This document shows, one piece after another, positions 12,641 to 24,838 of a stretch of 64,000 nt of DNA. Every line of letters starts with the position of its first letter. The stretch's first letter is position 1. Made by a program: the position numbers and the translations under genes. The notes beneath the pieces are model-generated. The model searched no databases and was not told the origin of the DNA. It saw nothing but the letters and a program-made list of their open reading frames with translations. Origin of the DNA: Panorpa germanica (Eukaryota > Arthropoda > Insecta > Mecoptera > Panorpidae); the NCBI GenBank assembly GCA_963678705.1, contig OY783203.1, forward strand, positions 42,284,347 through 42,348,346, in the 5' to 3' direction.

Positions 12641-12980
12641 AGTTTGCGATTACATTATCAACTAAAAAAATATAGCGCAGATACAAAATTCAAAGGCAAA
12701 GGGTTTTTATGCTTTAAATATTTTTATAATACTAGTAATAATATATTTCAGAGACAAGAATCTTTAATTTATTACCGTGTTAGCCTAATCAAAGTTTTTT
12801 ATCGAATTGCTATAAATTCCTATCTCTGTATGTAACTATTATTGATATCATATCGATTTGTTGTACGAGTATGTACTTGCTTTTAATTATTATCTGATTC
12901 CAGTTTTAAAATCAATCAACCGATTTAATTAAATATTTTAAAGACTAAATAATATTTTACCTATAAATTAGCTAATTTAA

Positions 12981-13215
12981 CGGCACAGTGGCCGAGAGCG
13001 TTGATTCTTGATGTCAGACAACTGTCTCTTCGGGTTCGATCGCCGGACCAGAGCTATATTTTTGGGTTCGGTTGTTGTTAAAGTTTAATTGATGACGTGA
13101 GAGCTTTCAAATATCATAAACTTATTAAGCAGTGGTGTAGCTCACACATGCAAGGACTCGACACCTTAAAAAGTACCAGTAATAGGAGGTGTCACGGAGG
13201 TCCTCCGTGATAGAA
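12981..13215 (+). mobile_element. tRNA-derived SINE with terminal palindrome
   Basis: Head CGGCACAGTGGCCGAGAGCG and B box GGGTTCGATCGCC are well kept. The tail is rearranged at 13192-13210 into TCACGGAGG-T-CCTCCGTGA. Confidence 0.8.
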
Positions 13216-15354
13216 CTTTGTTAAGGTTTCAATTTTTTATTAATTTATATTAATGTACAACATATTAAGTTTATTGTGTTAAAATTTGAAGTCGATTGGA
13301 GTAAAACAGTCGGAGATATAGAGTTTTAAGTCTTCACCTCTCTGGTCTGGTTTCATCTTTCTTTGAAACTTTTAAACGCGTTTTTCTCACACATAGCTTT
13401 TTCAGAGTCGGTGCCTTCTCTCGCTCAAAATCTACTGGACCGATCTTTTTGAAATTTGGCACACTCTTTCTTTACATAAATACCGAGGTAACGCTGTCGA
13501 GTTCTTTTTTCTTTTAACAAAGTTTCTGATGAAAACTCGATATCTTGAATTCTAAGTGCTGTAAAAACTTATCAACTAATGAAATCATTTTGGTTTCTCG
13601 ATTTCAGAAAATCCAGTGATGAGTTATGAGTGGCACCGCAATGTTCCATTTTTTTTTTTTGTGATGTCTGCGGAGATTCGCTGTCAATGCTTCATTTCTT
13701 GATATTTATTTAAGAAAATTTCACAAAGTATTCTTCAAATGTTATTTTATCACGTAGAAATTATATATCAACTGTTATCGTCAAAAAACATTTATTATCG
13801 ATTTGAAAAAAATAGTAATTTTTTAAATTAAATCAATTAATTCATTATTTAAAAATTACTTAATAATATAACAGGCCCTTGATATTCTAAAATTCGCCAT
13901 TGGAAAAGTGTGGAATTTAATTTAAAAATGTTTATGTCAAATAAAACTTATTTTCTTTATGTTACGTCTACAGTTACAAAGTAAACGCGATCTCTGCTAC
14001 TGTGCTGCTGCCATCGGTCGGTGCAATTCTAAACCAAATATGATTATAACTTTGTAATGACAATTTCATATCCGATAAACTTTAATTAATCCTATAATGA
14101 AACAAGAAATACAAAATTAAAAAAAATAATTTTATAAAATTGTACTAAGCGTGCTCCAAAAGTTTGCTTTTTGTTGAAAAGCACAAATGGTATTGCCATT
14201 GACAAATATTTACAAAACTATTTGCTCTTCATCAACAAGTGGGCCTAAGGAAATCTTTAATAAATTTACACTGAAAAATTAACCCTGTTACAAATTTATA
14301 TAAATACAAATTACAGAAAAAATTGTTGTGTGTTCAAGGTCAATTTAATATAAAAATTTACTTTTTTTTAAATATTAGCTAATAAATAACGTTCTCTAAT
14401 ATATTTTAATGGTATAACAACCACAAAATAACTTTTCGAGTCAACAAAATCATAAAACTTCCTATTTAGATTATTAAATCCTGACAATTATCTATTTAAG
14501 GGTTTAAGGATAATAAGGCATCTCTAAAATCGTAAAATGAAAAAATATTAAAGAATGTAGGTCTCTTTAGATTAAATATTACTAAGTTTCGATTAAATAA
14601 TACGTTCAATGCATTTAAAATAGGATCCATATCCATATAATAGTATAATATTAGTTTGTGCCATTCATTACATTAAAATTATTTATAAAATATTAACGTG
14701 CACTGCAAAAAAAATTAGTCAATAAAATGCACCGCGAATATGAATAGCGCTAAAATATATTCCACTTGATTTTCTTTCGCAGTGTGGCTTTAGTCTAAGA
14801 ATAAGATGTCTAAAGCATTTTTCGACCAAACAAAACACGATTTCTCAAGACTCTTGTCTATGTCATACACTTCTTGAAGGGACACCCTGTACTTTCAAAC
14901 ATCAAATAAGATAAATGATAGTATATTTAAAAATCATTGCATAAACATTCAAACCTTCAACATTTCCGAGATGTTATAATACTCTTCTCAATGCATTTTC
15001 AAAGTAGAATTTCTCTGCCTATTGAAATCTTCTTAACCCATTATTCCATTGAAAATTAATTTTTTTCAGTAAAACTGTAATTTAATGAATAATATGTCAA
15101 ATTACTGTAGATGTATTGGATACTGTAAAAGCATGATATTTGGTAATTCCTATAGGTTAAATATGTTTAATTGCGATTTAAAAATATAAAATTCATTAGA
15201 CATTTAAAATTTTGTATCGTATTAATTCATAGAAAGATACATAGATTAATATAGTACGAGAAATTTATATACAATCGTCAAACAATAATGAGTTCAGCAA
15301 AATTCTGATAGCATCCATTTTTTCTAGTTCTAATGTAAATCTCTTTTTACAGAT
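13216..15354. other. No gene; possible old repeat
   Basis: ACCGATCTTTTTGAAATTTG (13440-13459) is the type of phrase found in Helitron-like insect repeats. Otherwise anonymous. Confidence 0.4.
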
Positions 15355-15546
15355 CCGTGCCTATTTCCGATGCTGTCTCTTATCACTTCGATCTCCTACA
15401 ATTGTCACAGTATTCATGATGTCGCGGCCTTATCAAATTAATTTTGAAAACAAACAAACCCAAAACATAAAGCACTGGTTTGGGATTTGAACCTGAAGAC
15501 ACAGCAGTCTGACGTCAAGCACAAAGTTTTCTACCACTGTGACTCC
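15355..15546 (-). mobile_element. tRNA-derived SINE, reverse, decayed
   Basis: Tail complement CCTATTTCCGATGCTGTCTC, B-box complement GGGATTTGAACC, head complement CCACTGTGACTCC. Lies 50 bases before the Helitron-like element. Confidence 0.72.
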
Positions 15547-15595
15547 TGAATTTCCTGAAAACCCGTAATTTTGAAAAAACTAAAAAAAATTTTGC

Positions 15596-16141
15596 TCTAT
15601 AACTTTAAATTCGTAAAAGATAGAAAGTTGAAATTTGGTATGTGTATTACGGTGTTCAATGCTAACATTTTTTGAAAATTAGAAATTTAAAAATTGGAAA
15701 AGGGGGCGTTCAGAAAATTAGAGTACCCGGTAGGAAACTTTGGAGAAAACTCAAATTTTGGATTACTTAATAATGAAATATGTTATTGAAAACAAAAAAA
15801 TTCAAAAAAATTATTTGGGGGCACGGGGACGGTTTTTGCCGAGGGTAAAAATTGGGCTAGAAAGTTGACATTTTATATATGGGCTAACTTTGGTACCTAA
15901 TTTACAAATCGAAAAAAAAATTCCCAAATTCTGATAAAAAGTTGGTCAAAAAACCAATTAATTGAAAATATTTTATATTTTGTTGAAAAATATATATATT
16001 TTTAGTTAATTTATATGAAAAATTATTTTATTATTGAACGAGTTAAATATGTCAATTTCAAAATCTGAAATGAAAATACTTTGTTGGATTTAAATCATAC
16101 ACACTAAAAAGACGTCGCTTTGCGACGGAGGTAAACTTTAG
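15596..16141 (+). mobile_element. Helitron-like element, second family, copy 1
   Basis: Shares about 500 bases with 40311-41174, starting near AATTCGTAAAAGATAGAA and including GGTAGGAAACTTTGGAGAAA. The right end has a hairpin GTCGC-ttt-GCGAC (16114-16126), 10-15 bases before TTAG|T at 16138-16142, a decayed CTAG|T Helitron terminus. TC lies at the presumed left end. No coding capacity. An AT microsatellite abuts it. Confidence 0.7.

Positions 16142-16145
<4 letters not shown>

Positions 16146-16202
<57 letters not shown>
16146..16202. repeat. (TA)n microsatellite
   Basis: About 28 uninterrupted TA units, next to the CTAG-type end of the Helitron-like element. Length is likely polymorphic. 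Confidence 0.97.
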
Positions 16203-16204
<2 letters not shown>

Positions 16205-16981
16205 TCAAAGTATTTTTCATGTGGTTTGGTTATGATTAGGCAGTACAATCGGGCTTATTTTCCTATCTCGAAAATCATAACTCGTGATAAATCTACAATC
16301 AGAAGAACTTGGTATTAACCCACACGTTTTGGATATCATATCTATTTTTAGGTAAACTATAGCTTTTACAAAATTTCCGGATCTTACAGTCACACAAACA
16401 TTCAATACACACATATATCCATGTCTACCTCATTTATTGAGATCGTGATGGAAGTTTGAAAACGTAACTAAAGAATGCGAGACGCCTCTGATGCCCCCTG
16501 GTTCCCCTGAACAATAATTGTCCGATGACGTTGCAGGATAACAACGTCTCAACAAGGTATAATGCTGGATAGATCATTGTTAAGAGAGCTAAGATTATAT
16601 AACTATCTCTTTCTAACTAATGTCTACATTCCAAAACCACTGTTTTGTTGTTATTCACTGGCTTATTTTATTCTAACGCCTACTGGCGTTCTTGAAGCAT
16701 CACCTGTGTGCTTCACCGTATACTATGCACTGTGCTGTGCATTGACAAGATAGATTTAAATATCTATTTATTATTTTTAAAAAAGCTAGTACAAGTACGT
16801 AAATAATTATATTAGATACAGTCTGAAGTTATATACAAACACAATTATAGTCCGTGCCTTATTTGAAGATAATTAAACTTACGCTGTAAAGAAACTTTGT
16901 TTTAAGGCAGCACGGGACCAGATGCTTATTATACATTTGAAAAATAGACATTGCTGAAGTAACATTCATTAAAGAGATTAT

Positions 16982-17165
16982 CAGCGGTACAGTGGTCGAG
17001 AGCACCGATGCTTTACACTCCGATGTCTTCGGGTTCGATTCCAAAATCAGCTCTTACTTTCTGGTTGTTATCAATATTTTTTGATTATGTGCTTATATGA
17101 ACATAAACTTAGTAGGCAGCAATATGGTATGCGTCAGTGATAGGACTCAGCACCGGAAATAAATA
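16982..17165 (+). mobile_element. tRNA-derived SINE with internal deletion
   Basis: Head GGTACAGTGGTCGAGAGCAC, B box GGGTTCGATTCC, then a body lacking the GACACCATAAATACTGCC block, and the tail GTGATAGGACTCAGCACCGG with AAATAAATAAA. Confidence 0.8.
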
Positions 17166-17742
17166 AATTAAATAATCAAAAAAAAGAACGTATTAATTGT
17201 AAAAAGAAAATGAAAAACATTTACTATGCGTGTTTTGATAAAACTGCATACTAACATACATACTACATTGATGTAGTTTTATTATTGATTTTACTATAGA
17301 CTAAATTTAATAATTTTCTAAAAATAAAAAAAATATGTACATTTACAAATAACATTAACAAGTTAACTTAAACTCAAGTAAAGACTTAAATTAGTTTGTT
17401 CACCTTACAAATTACATCATTCTACCAATAGTGCTTACAGCACGACACTATCCAGGTAGAAATTTGTCTTGCAGTGGAGTGTCGTACTTTATATAGCTTG
17501 CCATAAGCTAATTCCAAGATTAATTTCCTACTTCTCGTATAAAAAATTTTAAGCAGTGCAGTTTTACACTTCACACCTTGTCACAAACTAATTTTAAGAT
17601 TCATTTTCTCTTCTCATAATAAGATTATTTCGCATGCAGTTTTACACTTGCTAGCATGTTACAAACTAATTAAAATATTATATTACATTTTACATATGTT
17701 ACATTTTCTTCCAGAATATCTGTAATTGTATTACTCTCCCAC

Positions 17743-18204
17743 CCCAGTAAACATTTTTGAGCATTTTGGAGTCACTTTGACATCATATTGGAGATGCGTA
17801 TGATATTTTTGTCATGAAAGAGTTCATTTATAGTTCAGTTTCTCACAATCGTTCATATGAAATGTCTGTTTTATCGGCTACAGATGATGGAACCGCACCA
17901 CCTGTCGGAATACAAATGAAGATAAAGTTGAAATAGTGATAGAAACGTCACAAAACGGGACACTTTACCAAAACAATTTGGTGAAGTATCCTGTTTTGTG
18001 ACGTTTCTATCACCATTGCACTTCAATAATAGTTCACATGGACTTTAGTCTTTAGTTCATTTGTATTCTGACAGGTGGAGTGGTTTCGCCATTTGTAGCC
18101 GATGAAATAGACATAGAACTAAATTGTAAATGAACTCTTTCATGACATAAAAATCATACGTATCTTCACTATGGTGGCAAAGTGACTCCAAATTGTTTAC
18201 TGTG
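17743..18204. mobile_element. Fold-back double copy of the TA-target MITE
   Basis: Two head-to-head copies of the 5432-5664 element meet at about 17975 with only about four spacer bases (GGACACTTTACCAAA, ACAA, TTTGGTGAAGTATCC). Outer ends are CCCAGTAAACA at 17743 and its complement (GTTTACTGTG) ending at 18204, followed by TA. It forms a near-perfect hairpin with arms of roughly 225 bases. Confidence 0.82.
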
Positions 18205-18860
18205 TAGCTACACTAAATACAGGTCATCGTAGAAGATGTGTTAAAATTTATGAATTTATACAAACATTACTAATTTTCATTTAAGTAAACATTATTTAGT
18301 GGTTCAAATTCAAAGCACTTTAGATGGGGGAGAAGCGTGATTAGAGTATTCCAATTACCCTTCCTACACTATTATACTCGCCCCTATTGTTATCTATTAA
18401 TGACCTTTCGACAACCTTGCTTAGGAATATGTACCCCGTCAATTATTATGTTGTTTAACCTCGATTATCATTAGCAATGGTTATAAACTATCTGACACAG
18501 TCAGACACGGTTAGCTATGATTCGAAAATGTATTTATTTTGACGCGTGCCTGCAACTCAAAATTGAAACAGAGCAATTATACGGAGAATAAAAGAAATAC
18601 TGACCTTTCAGACCCACACTATTTGAAATGGTTGAATAATCAGAGACAACGCTGCAACTATTGTCTTAAGACAGACTTGCCTACCGTGTGCGACCAGCCT
18701 TACATACATGAAGATCAATCATGAAAAATAAAAATCTTTTTCATTATTCTTATATATTATATGACGTATTGTGAAACTTTACGAGAATGTATCAACAGAC
18801 TAAGGTGTGAAAGGAGATAGTGTTGTTGCGTCATGTTAAAGTAAGGCGTATTTCGGGAAG

Positions 18861-19072
18861 ACTATTGACGGCCAAGAGCATCGAAACTTACTCCACACTG
18901 ATGTGGCTTACCAGCGCTATATTTTCTGGGATTAGCATTACGTTTTGTCATAATCATAAATCATAAAAGACAGCGGTGTAATTCACATATATGAGGTCAT
19001 AACACCATAAATAGTACAAATATTGTTTAAGGTTATGGTAATAGTTAGGTAATAAATATTAAATAAATAAGA
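18861..19072 (+). mobile_element. tRNA-derived SINE, decayed
   Basis: GACGGCCAAGAGCATCG, ACCAGCGCTATATTTTCTGG and GAGGTCATAACACCATAAAT are recognisable; the B box is lost. Confidence 0.65.
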
Positions 19073-20012
19073 AAAAGTAATTGCTATGTTCCTGATGGTA
19101 TAAACATGAATGACCATTGGCAATATTTTTGAATTAACAGGTAAAATTTTTCGATATGTTACGGAATTATGCTGCTGTTTGTAAACGCACACAACACACA
19201 TCATAATTAATATCTCACGAGACAAAAACACTTCATAAAAATGAAAACATCTTGACTTATTTGATCACCATATTAACCAAATCTTTTACCGTCGGCGTCG
19301 GATTAACATTTATTTCCTTTCTTAAAGAATTTCATCTGATAAAGTTAACTCCCGCATTAACACCTTTTCTGAATCTACACCTGTTTTGTTGTACGAAATG
19401 GAATAAATAGGCTTACAGAAAGATGTACTATGACTATAAACAACAATGGGAATTATATAGTTGATTAAATAAGAAAGAGCTTCAAAGAAACTGGTATTTC
19501 TATGAAGATTAACAACCAAGTTACTTTTTCACCAAAATAATATTATTGAGTAGTAACGGTACGCTTTCTTAAAAATAATTATTGTTTGGTCGGTTTCTTG
19601 TGACTCATTTAAAAAAATGTAAATATCCCATTGTAATATTTACCCAAACATATTCTTTTCGAATTTCCCTTCCAAATTATTGAATAAATTTTGTTTTTGA
19701 GAGTTGCAGTGCTTATACCGGAGTCTCTGGTCTCTCAACCTAAAGGTTATGAATCAGGGGCGGATCTAGCGAACATGTATGGAACATCTTAAGGGTGTTC
19801 CAACTTAGGAAAGGCTCCTCACAGAGTCAAATTTAGCAGCGAAATAGAAATTTTAGAATTCCAATGGAAATACTTGATATTACTCGATATTACTTGTATA
19901 TTTATCACTGTTATATCGATATAGTTATATACGGATATAGACCGATGATTCTAGACGAAACTGAAACCTGTTTTAGATTGAATCATTAGTAGATTTCGTT
20001 TTTGTAAAATAG
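19073..20012. other. No gene seen
   Basis: Anonymous. CAGGGGCGGATCTAGCGAAC at 19756-19775 resembles the end of an old hAT-type repeat but has no partner nearby. Confidence 0.4.
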
Positions 20013-20178
20013 TGGGTATAGTGGGTGAGAGCATTGATGCTTGACGCTGACTGCTATGTCTTATTAAGTTAAATTGATTATACATATACATAACCATAAA
20101 CTTATTAGGCACCTATTTTATATATATGAAGCCACGACACCACAAAAACTACAAACATAGTTGTCGAAATTAAATGAA
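20013..20178 (+). mobile_element. tRNA-derived SINE with internal deletion
   Basis: GTGGGTGAGAGCATTGATGC and GACGCTGACTGCTATGTCTT are followed directly by the mid-body AAGTTAAATTGATTATACAT, so the B box is deleted. The body continues to CCACGACACCACAAAAAC. Confidence 0.75.
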
Positions 20179-20263
20179 CAAATAAAATAAAGAGTATTGC
20201 AAATTGATCTCTTTATAGCATAACAAAACATAAATATTTTTTTTAGGATTTTTCAAACTCAAA

Positions 20264-20346
20264 AAATATAACTCTGGTCCGGGATCAAACCCGAAGACAC
20301 AGCAGTCTGGTGTCTAGCACCAATATCTTCTCCCACTGTGTCGTCT
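20264..20346 (-). mobile_element. tRNA-derived SINE, head only (reverse)
   Basis: Complement carries the full tRNA-like head with B box (CTGGTCCGGGATCAAACCCG ... CCCACTGTGTCGTC). Lies 86 bases from the + copy at 20013, in opposite orientation. Confidence 0.75.
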
Positions 20347-20742
20347 TTAAATTCATTTAAATATTTACATTTTTACTATATTGATTGCAAATTGACAGAG
20401 TTTGTAATTGGAACGTATTATCAACAATTATATAAAAAAACAATAATCACAAGGAAAGAAAAAAACTTTTAAATAAAACTGTTTTGTAAATATTCCTAGT
20501 ACTAGAGTGTTATTAAGCATAATGCACCCCTGGTATGACTTCTTAAGAACTTAAAGATAGTAAAACTCTACTAATCGACCTGTTGCAATAAAATAATCTC
20601 ACGCAGAGTATCTCAGCAGGAGTTCTTAATATTTCCAGTAAACCAAGAAACGACAATGGAAGAATATCATAGTGAGATACCTGCGATGGACTCCAGGATA
20701 CTCCAGAGGCTGCTAACCTTTTAAAATTCTTATATATTTCTT

Positions 20743-20806
20743 AGTCCTGTCTCTGCCAATCTCTTATGCAAACTATGTTCGCAGTATTTATGGTGTAGTA
20801 ACGTCA
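20743..20806 (-). mobile_element. tRNA-derived SINE, small 3' scrap
   Basis: CTTAGTCCTGTCTCTGCCAA and CGCAGTATTTATGGTGTAGT resemble the reverse 3' body. Confidence 0.45.
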
Positions 20807-22213
20807 GATTTTCCAAATTTTCAGAAGACGTGACAAGGAGTCAGGAAATGATCTTCATGACGTCACATGTAATCTAAAATTTTCCCCGAAAAGTGACCAA
20901 AGAACAAAATTAAACTTTTCCAGTTGACTGTCACCACAATAGGGGGAGGGGGTTTTTAATGTGTGACAAGACGTGTGCGTTTAACAGTCTATTTAGAATT
21001 TTTGATTTAGGAAATTGTGTGAATATCTTATCTTACGCACGTTTTTATTTACTGCTGTTAAACAAAACGGGCTGCTAAGTTGGGTAGCCCTGTCAAAAAG
21101 TCACCCAAGAATTTGTTTCAAAAAAGTCTTATAGTAGTGTACCAAACAGGGACAAGGTCTAGCCAGTTTAGAAATTTTGCAGTACTCTAATTTAACTATA
21201 AGTATAGCTTACGGTACATATTGTTACGTATCTATGGTTATACGCCATACTCCAACTTAAATCTCATATCTCAAGAAAAGAGAATATCTTAATGTATCTT
21301 AAAATATTGGAGTATCTTAAATAACGAACGTTTATAGCGCTCACACACTAGAGTCACGACTGTCTTGACACTCACGGGTTGTTCAATACAGACAATGGAA
21401 ATATTTGGGAACGTGCAGTGTGCACGTAGGGTCTGTATGTTTTGAGCCAATTTTTATATGTTGTTGAGTCTATTTAATTATTCATGTTCTGCTGCAGCCA
21501 CTTCTTTTTGTTTCAGTAACCTTCTTCTTTAAGTATTCTTCAATTCATTCATTTCTAGAGGTCACAATTTGTATTATCTGCTTTTTCCACAAGACTTGAT
21601 GCATCTTCAACGTTTCCTAGTACCTACTAATATTCTTAATTTAAAAGTCAGAGCCGCTTTTAAGCATAAGCACGTCTCTAGGGGCCTGCGCCACAAATGG
21701 GGCTTAAGCCACGAAAGAAAATATTGCAAGATGAGTAATATTTTTTTTTAAATAAGAATTTTTAAGTTTCTGATAGAAATTAACAAATAATAAATTTAAT
21801 AAATTTTAAAATATTAAATTTAATTTTTATTTATTTAAAGAATTCGCATATTATAATGGGGAGGAAAAGGGGCTTATGCACCACACCTTGTGCATAAAGG
21901 GATGTGTCATATCGATTTAAAACTAACATTGTTAATACCTACCGCTACTTAAAGGGTATTGGCTTGTTTATTTAGTGTAAGCAATTAAATAGTCAAAAAG
22001 CCAGGCTTACGAGTAGTTATTTATCAAAATAAATAGTGATTATTATATTACAGATTTATTATATAATAAAAATAAAAATGGGCAAACACAGGTAGCGACA
22101 ACCGGGGTTATTTCCATATGCCATATGTTTCCAGGGCATGTCCCGAGTAGCAAGACTGTCTTACAACAGTTATGTCTTCAGTGTGTGACTGCTCTAAGCT
22201 AGTATATCATAAT
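20807..22213. other. No gene seen
   Basis: Low-complexity AT sequence. GGGGCCTGCGCCACAAATGG (21680-21699) and GGGGCTTATGCACCACACC (21868-21886) look like two related scraps of an old repeat. Confidence 0.4.
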
Positions 22214-22326
22214 TGGCGACATAGTAAGCGAGCGCCTCGATAAACATTAGCTCCTTAGTCTTCGGGTTTGATTCCCGGATCGAAGGTCATCGGTGATAGG
22301 ACTCAGCATCTAAATTAGGCCGACGT
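22214..22326 (+). mobile_element. tRNA-derived SINE, head joined to tail
   Basis: The B box (GGGTTTGATTCCCGG) is followed at once by the tail GGTCATCGGTGATAGGACTC, so about 130 bases of body are deleted. It abuts the TTAA element. Confidence 0.72.
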
Positions 22327-22336
22327 TGTATGTTAT

Positions 22337-23008
22337 ATGTGGTCGACGATTTTTTTTTTATATTTTGAAAGTATAGTCTTTTAAGAATATACTGTTAAAT
22401 TTTTGCAAGGACATTGACAATATTTTCGTTTCGACCACCGTTTTAGCATATATCAATACCCATATAGACATAGCATATAGCATATAGCAATATTCATACT
22501 TAAAACTTTAATCTCATTTATCTCCAACCTACTTATTTCAGCATGATGTTGTAGAAAAAAAAACTATTTAACCGAATCGTCTGAAATTTTAATATGTTAT
22601 TGACAACATCAATAGCTATCGTTAGAACTATAATTATTTTTTTATTTCAATAATTTCGTATTTTTTTCATTAAATAACTGGTAATTTTGGCCTTAAATAA
22701 CTTTAATTTCTAGTCTCTACTCCGGACCATAGCTGTACTCATACTAATTTATAATTTTCTTAGTTTTTATTTTTCTGATAAATAGAAGAGCCAAAATCTT
22801 CAACATCGTCCAGGTCCAATTTTTTGACAGGACCTACTTCAGCTCTATTTTTAAAATAATTAACAATTCTTTCAAATTTCAAAAGAGATTTTTTTGTATG
22901 AAGAATAGTTGTAATAATTTAATAAGCCTAAAAAGTTAAAATATCGTTTTTCATTATTTTTTTTATGGAAAACTAATCCTCAAAATACCTTAAATTTTCG
23001 AGACCACC
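22337..23008 (+). mobile_element. TTAA-target element, left-truncated or decayed copy
   Basis: Aligns throughout with 44972-45647 (for example TTAGCATATATCAATA and GTCCAGGTCCAATTTTTTGA). The right end is GAGACCACC|TTAA at 23009-23012; the left end lacks TTAA and abuts a SINE fragment. Confidence 0.72.
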
Positions 23009-23012
23009 TTAA

Positions 23013-24135
23013 ATAAATTAGATAAAAAAAAATATATCATAATTTCAAGCAGTGCTAAGCAAACATTAGTTTATTGCTCTATTTTAATTCTTATCACCAT
23101 TAAGAATTTATTTAAAATTAAAATCGGAGCTCTTACGTCAGTGGAGACGCACCACAATACCATTAAATATTTGTTTGTTCGTAAATAAATAAAATTGATA
23201 GGTTCATATCTTAAAAAGGAACCTTAATATTATGAGTATTACAAATTTTTAAAATGATTTTCAAAGTAGTTAATAAAACATACTCCTACAATACTAATAT
23301 TCTCGTTATCTGTAAACCTAGAGATAAGACGTAACAAAAACACGATGATGTTGAATTGTTGACGATATTTGGACTTCCGCTCAGCCAATGTTTGCTAATG
23401 TTTCACTAGAAGATTCAGCGGAGTCTGCATTAGGTTTAGATCGGTTCATTTCGTGATTATGAACTATTTTTGATATTTTTATTTGCTTTTATTATTTGAA
23501 TAATATTTTCAATAAAAGAATCGGTATATTTGTTATGTATTAGCAAAACACCAAACCTTACATTCATGTAATATTTTACTTTTAATCTGAAAGGGATATT
23601 TTATTATTTTATACCTATTCTAAAATTTCATAATCCATAAAAAGATGTTCTAAAGAAAATTTATGAATATACTAAAACGCAAGAAGGAAAATTTATTTTT
23701 CCAAAAAACAGTAAAACACGTTTAAAGATATCACAAACAAAACGTTTTTTATTAGGTAAAATTGTTTATGAAATAGGTAACTTTTTTTATGTAAGAAGAT
23801 ACATCTTAAATATATGTAACTGTATTTAGCGGGTGGAAAATAAGCCAAATTTCATTCGTGTATTGTGTTTTATTGAAACGCATTGTATGAATACATTGTA
23901 TTTAAAATCAAATTATACTAATTATACTAATTTTTTTATCAAATTAATAGATAAATAGCAAAATATTATTGTAAAAATTTGTAAGCTAGGCTTGGATGTT
24001 ACTTAGCTATTAAGAAAAGTATAAATTTTACTGATTGAAATATTCATTCATTTAATCCAATTACGTTAATAATCAACTGCTCAAAACACAAGCTTTCGGC
24101 TTTTTACTCGAAGCCATCTTCAGGTGCATAGTATA
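23013..24135. other. Spacer between inverted TTAA elements
   Basis: About 1.1 kb with no coding sequence seen; it would form the loop if the flanking inverted copies paired. Includes the hammerhead-like phrase at its right end. Confidence 0.5.
24091..24123 (-). ncRNA. Hammerhead-like core motif (speculative)
   Basis: Minus strand reads CTGAAGA, then a 5-bp stem GGCTT/AAGCC with an 8-base loop, then GAAAGC. CUGANGA ... GAA is the hammerhead ribozyme core order. An extra base precedes the stem, and I cannot find a convincing stem III with a UH cleavage site, so it may only be a repeat phrase. Confidence 0.2.
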
Positions 24136-24139
24136 TTAA

Positions 24140-24838
24140 GGAGGAGCCCAAAAATTTAATTATTTAAATATTCCGAGGATTGTTTTTTTATAATAAAAAT
24201 ATTGAAAAACGACATTTTAACTTTTTAAGCTTATTATTACACTTATGCTACATACAAAAATATCTTTTTTTAAATTAAAAAAATGGTGTCAAAAAATTGG
24301 ACCTGGACGATGTTAACGATTTGGGCCCTTCTATTTAAAAAAAAAAGAAAACCAAGAAAATTATTAACTACTATGAGTACAGTTATGGTCAGGACTAGAG
24401 AAAAAAAAATTGAAAATTGATAAAATGACGAGCTTTTGAAATTGAAATTCTAAAAACCGGATTTTTTTACCGGTTATTTATTTATTGAAAAAAATACGAA
24501 ATTATTGAAATAAAAAAATGATTCTAGTTCCAACGATAGCTATTGATGTTGTCAATAATATATTAAAATTTCAGATGATCCAGTTGAACAGTTCTTTTTT
24601 TCTACAACATCATGCTGAAAAATGTAGTTTTGAGATAAATGAGATAAAAGTTTTAAGTATATATATTGCTAGATGGCATATGCTATGGGTTATATGACTA
24701 TTGATAAATGCTAAAACGGGTGTAGAATCGAAAACATTGTCAATATCCTTACAAAAATTTAACAGGATATTCTTAAAAGATTATACTTTCGAAATATTAA
24801 AAAAAAAATTGATTTTTTTTAAATTCTATACCACCGTC
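24140..24838 (-). mobile_element. TTAA-target element, inverted copy
   Basis: About 699 bases, reverse orientation to the copies at 22.3 and 45.0 kb, flanked by TTAA at 24136-24139 and 24839-24842. The end at 24838 keeps CCACCGTC; the other end is altered. Shared internal words include the complement of GTCCAGGTCCAATTTTTTGA. Confidence 0.78.

Noticed and set aside
12369..12835. Three overlapping open frames as genes
   Set aside because: They coincide with the second copy of the hairpin MITE family and overlap on both strands.
16146..16202. AT-rich run as a replication origin or promoter
   Set aside because: A plain TA microsatellite; nothing around it supports either role.
17743..18204. Fold-back as a CRISPR-like or regulatory repeat array
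   Set aside because: It is two inverted copies of a known-in-window MITE, not a spaced repeat array, and the genome is eukaryotic.
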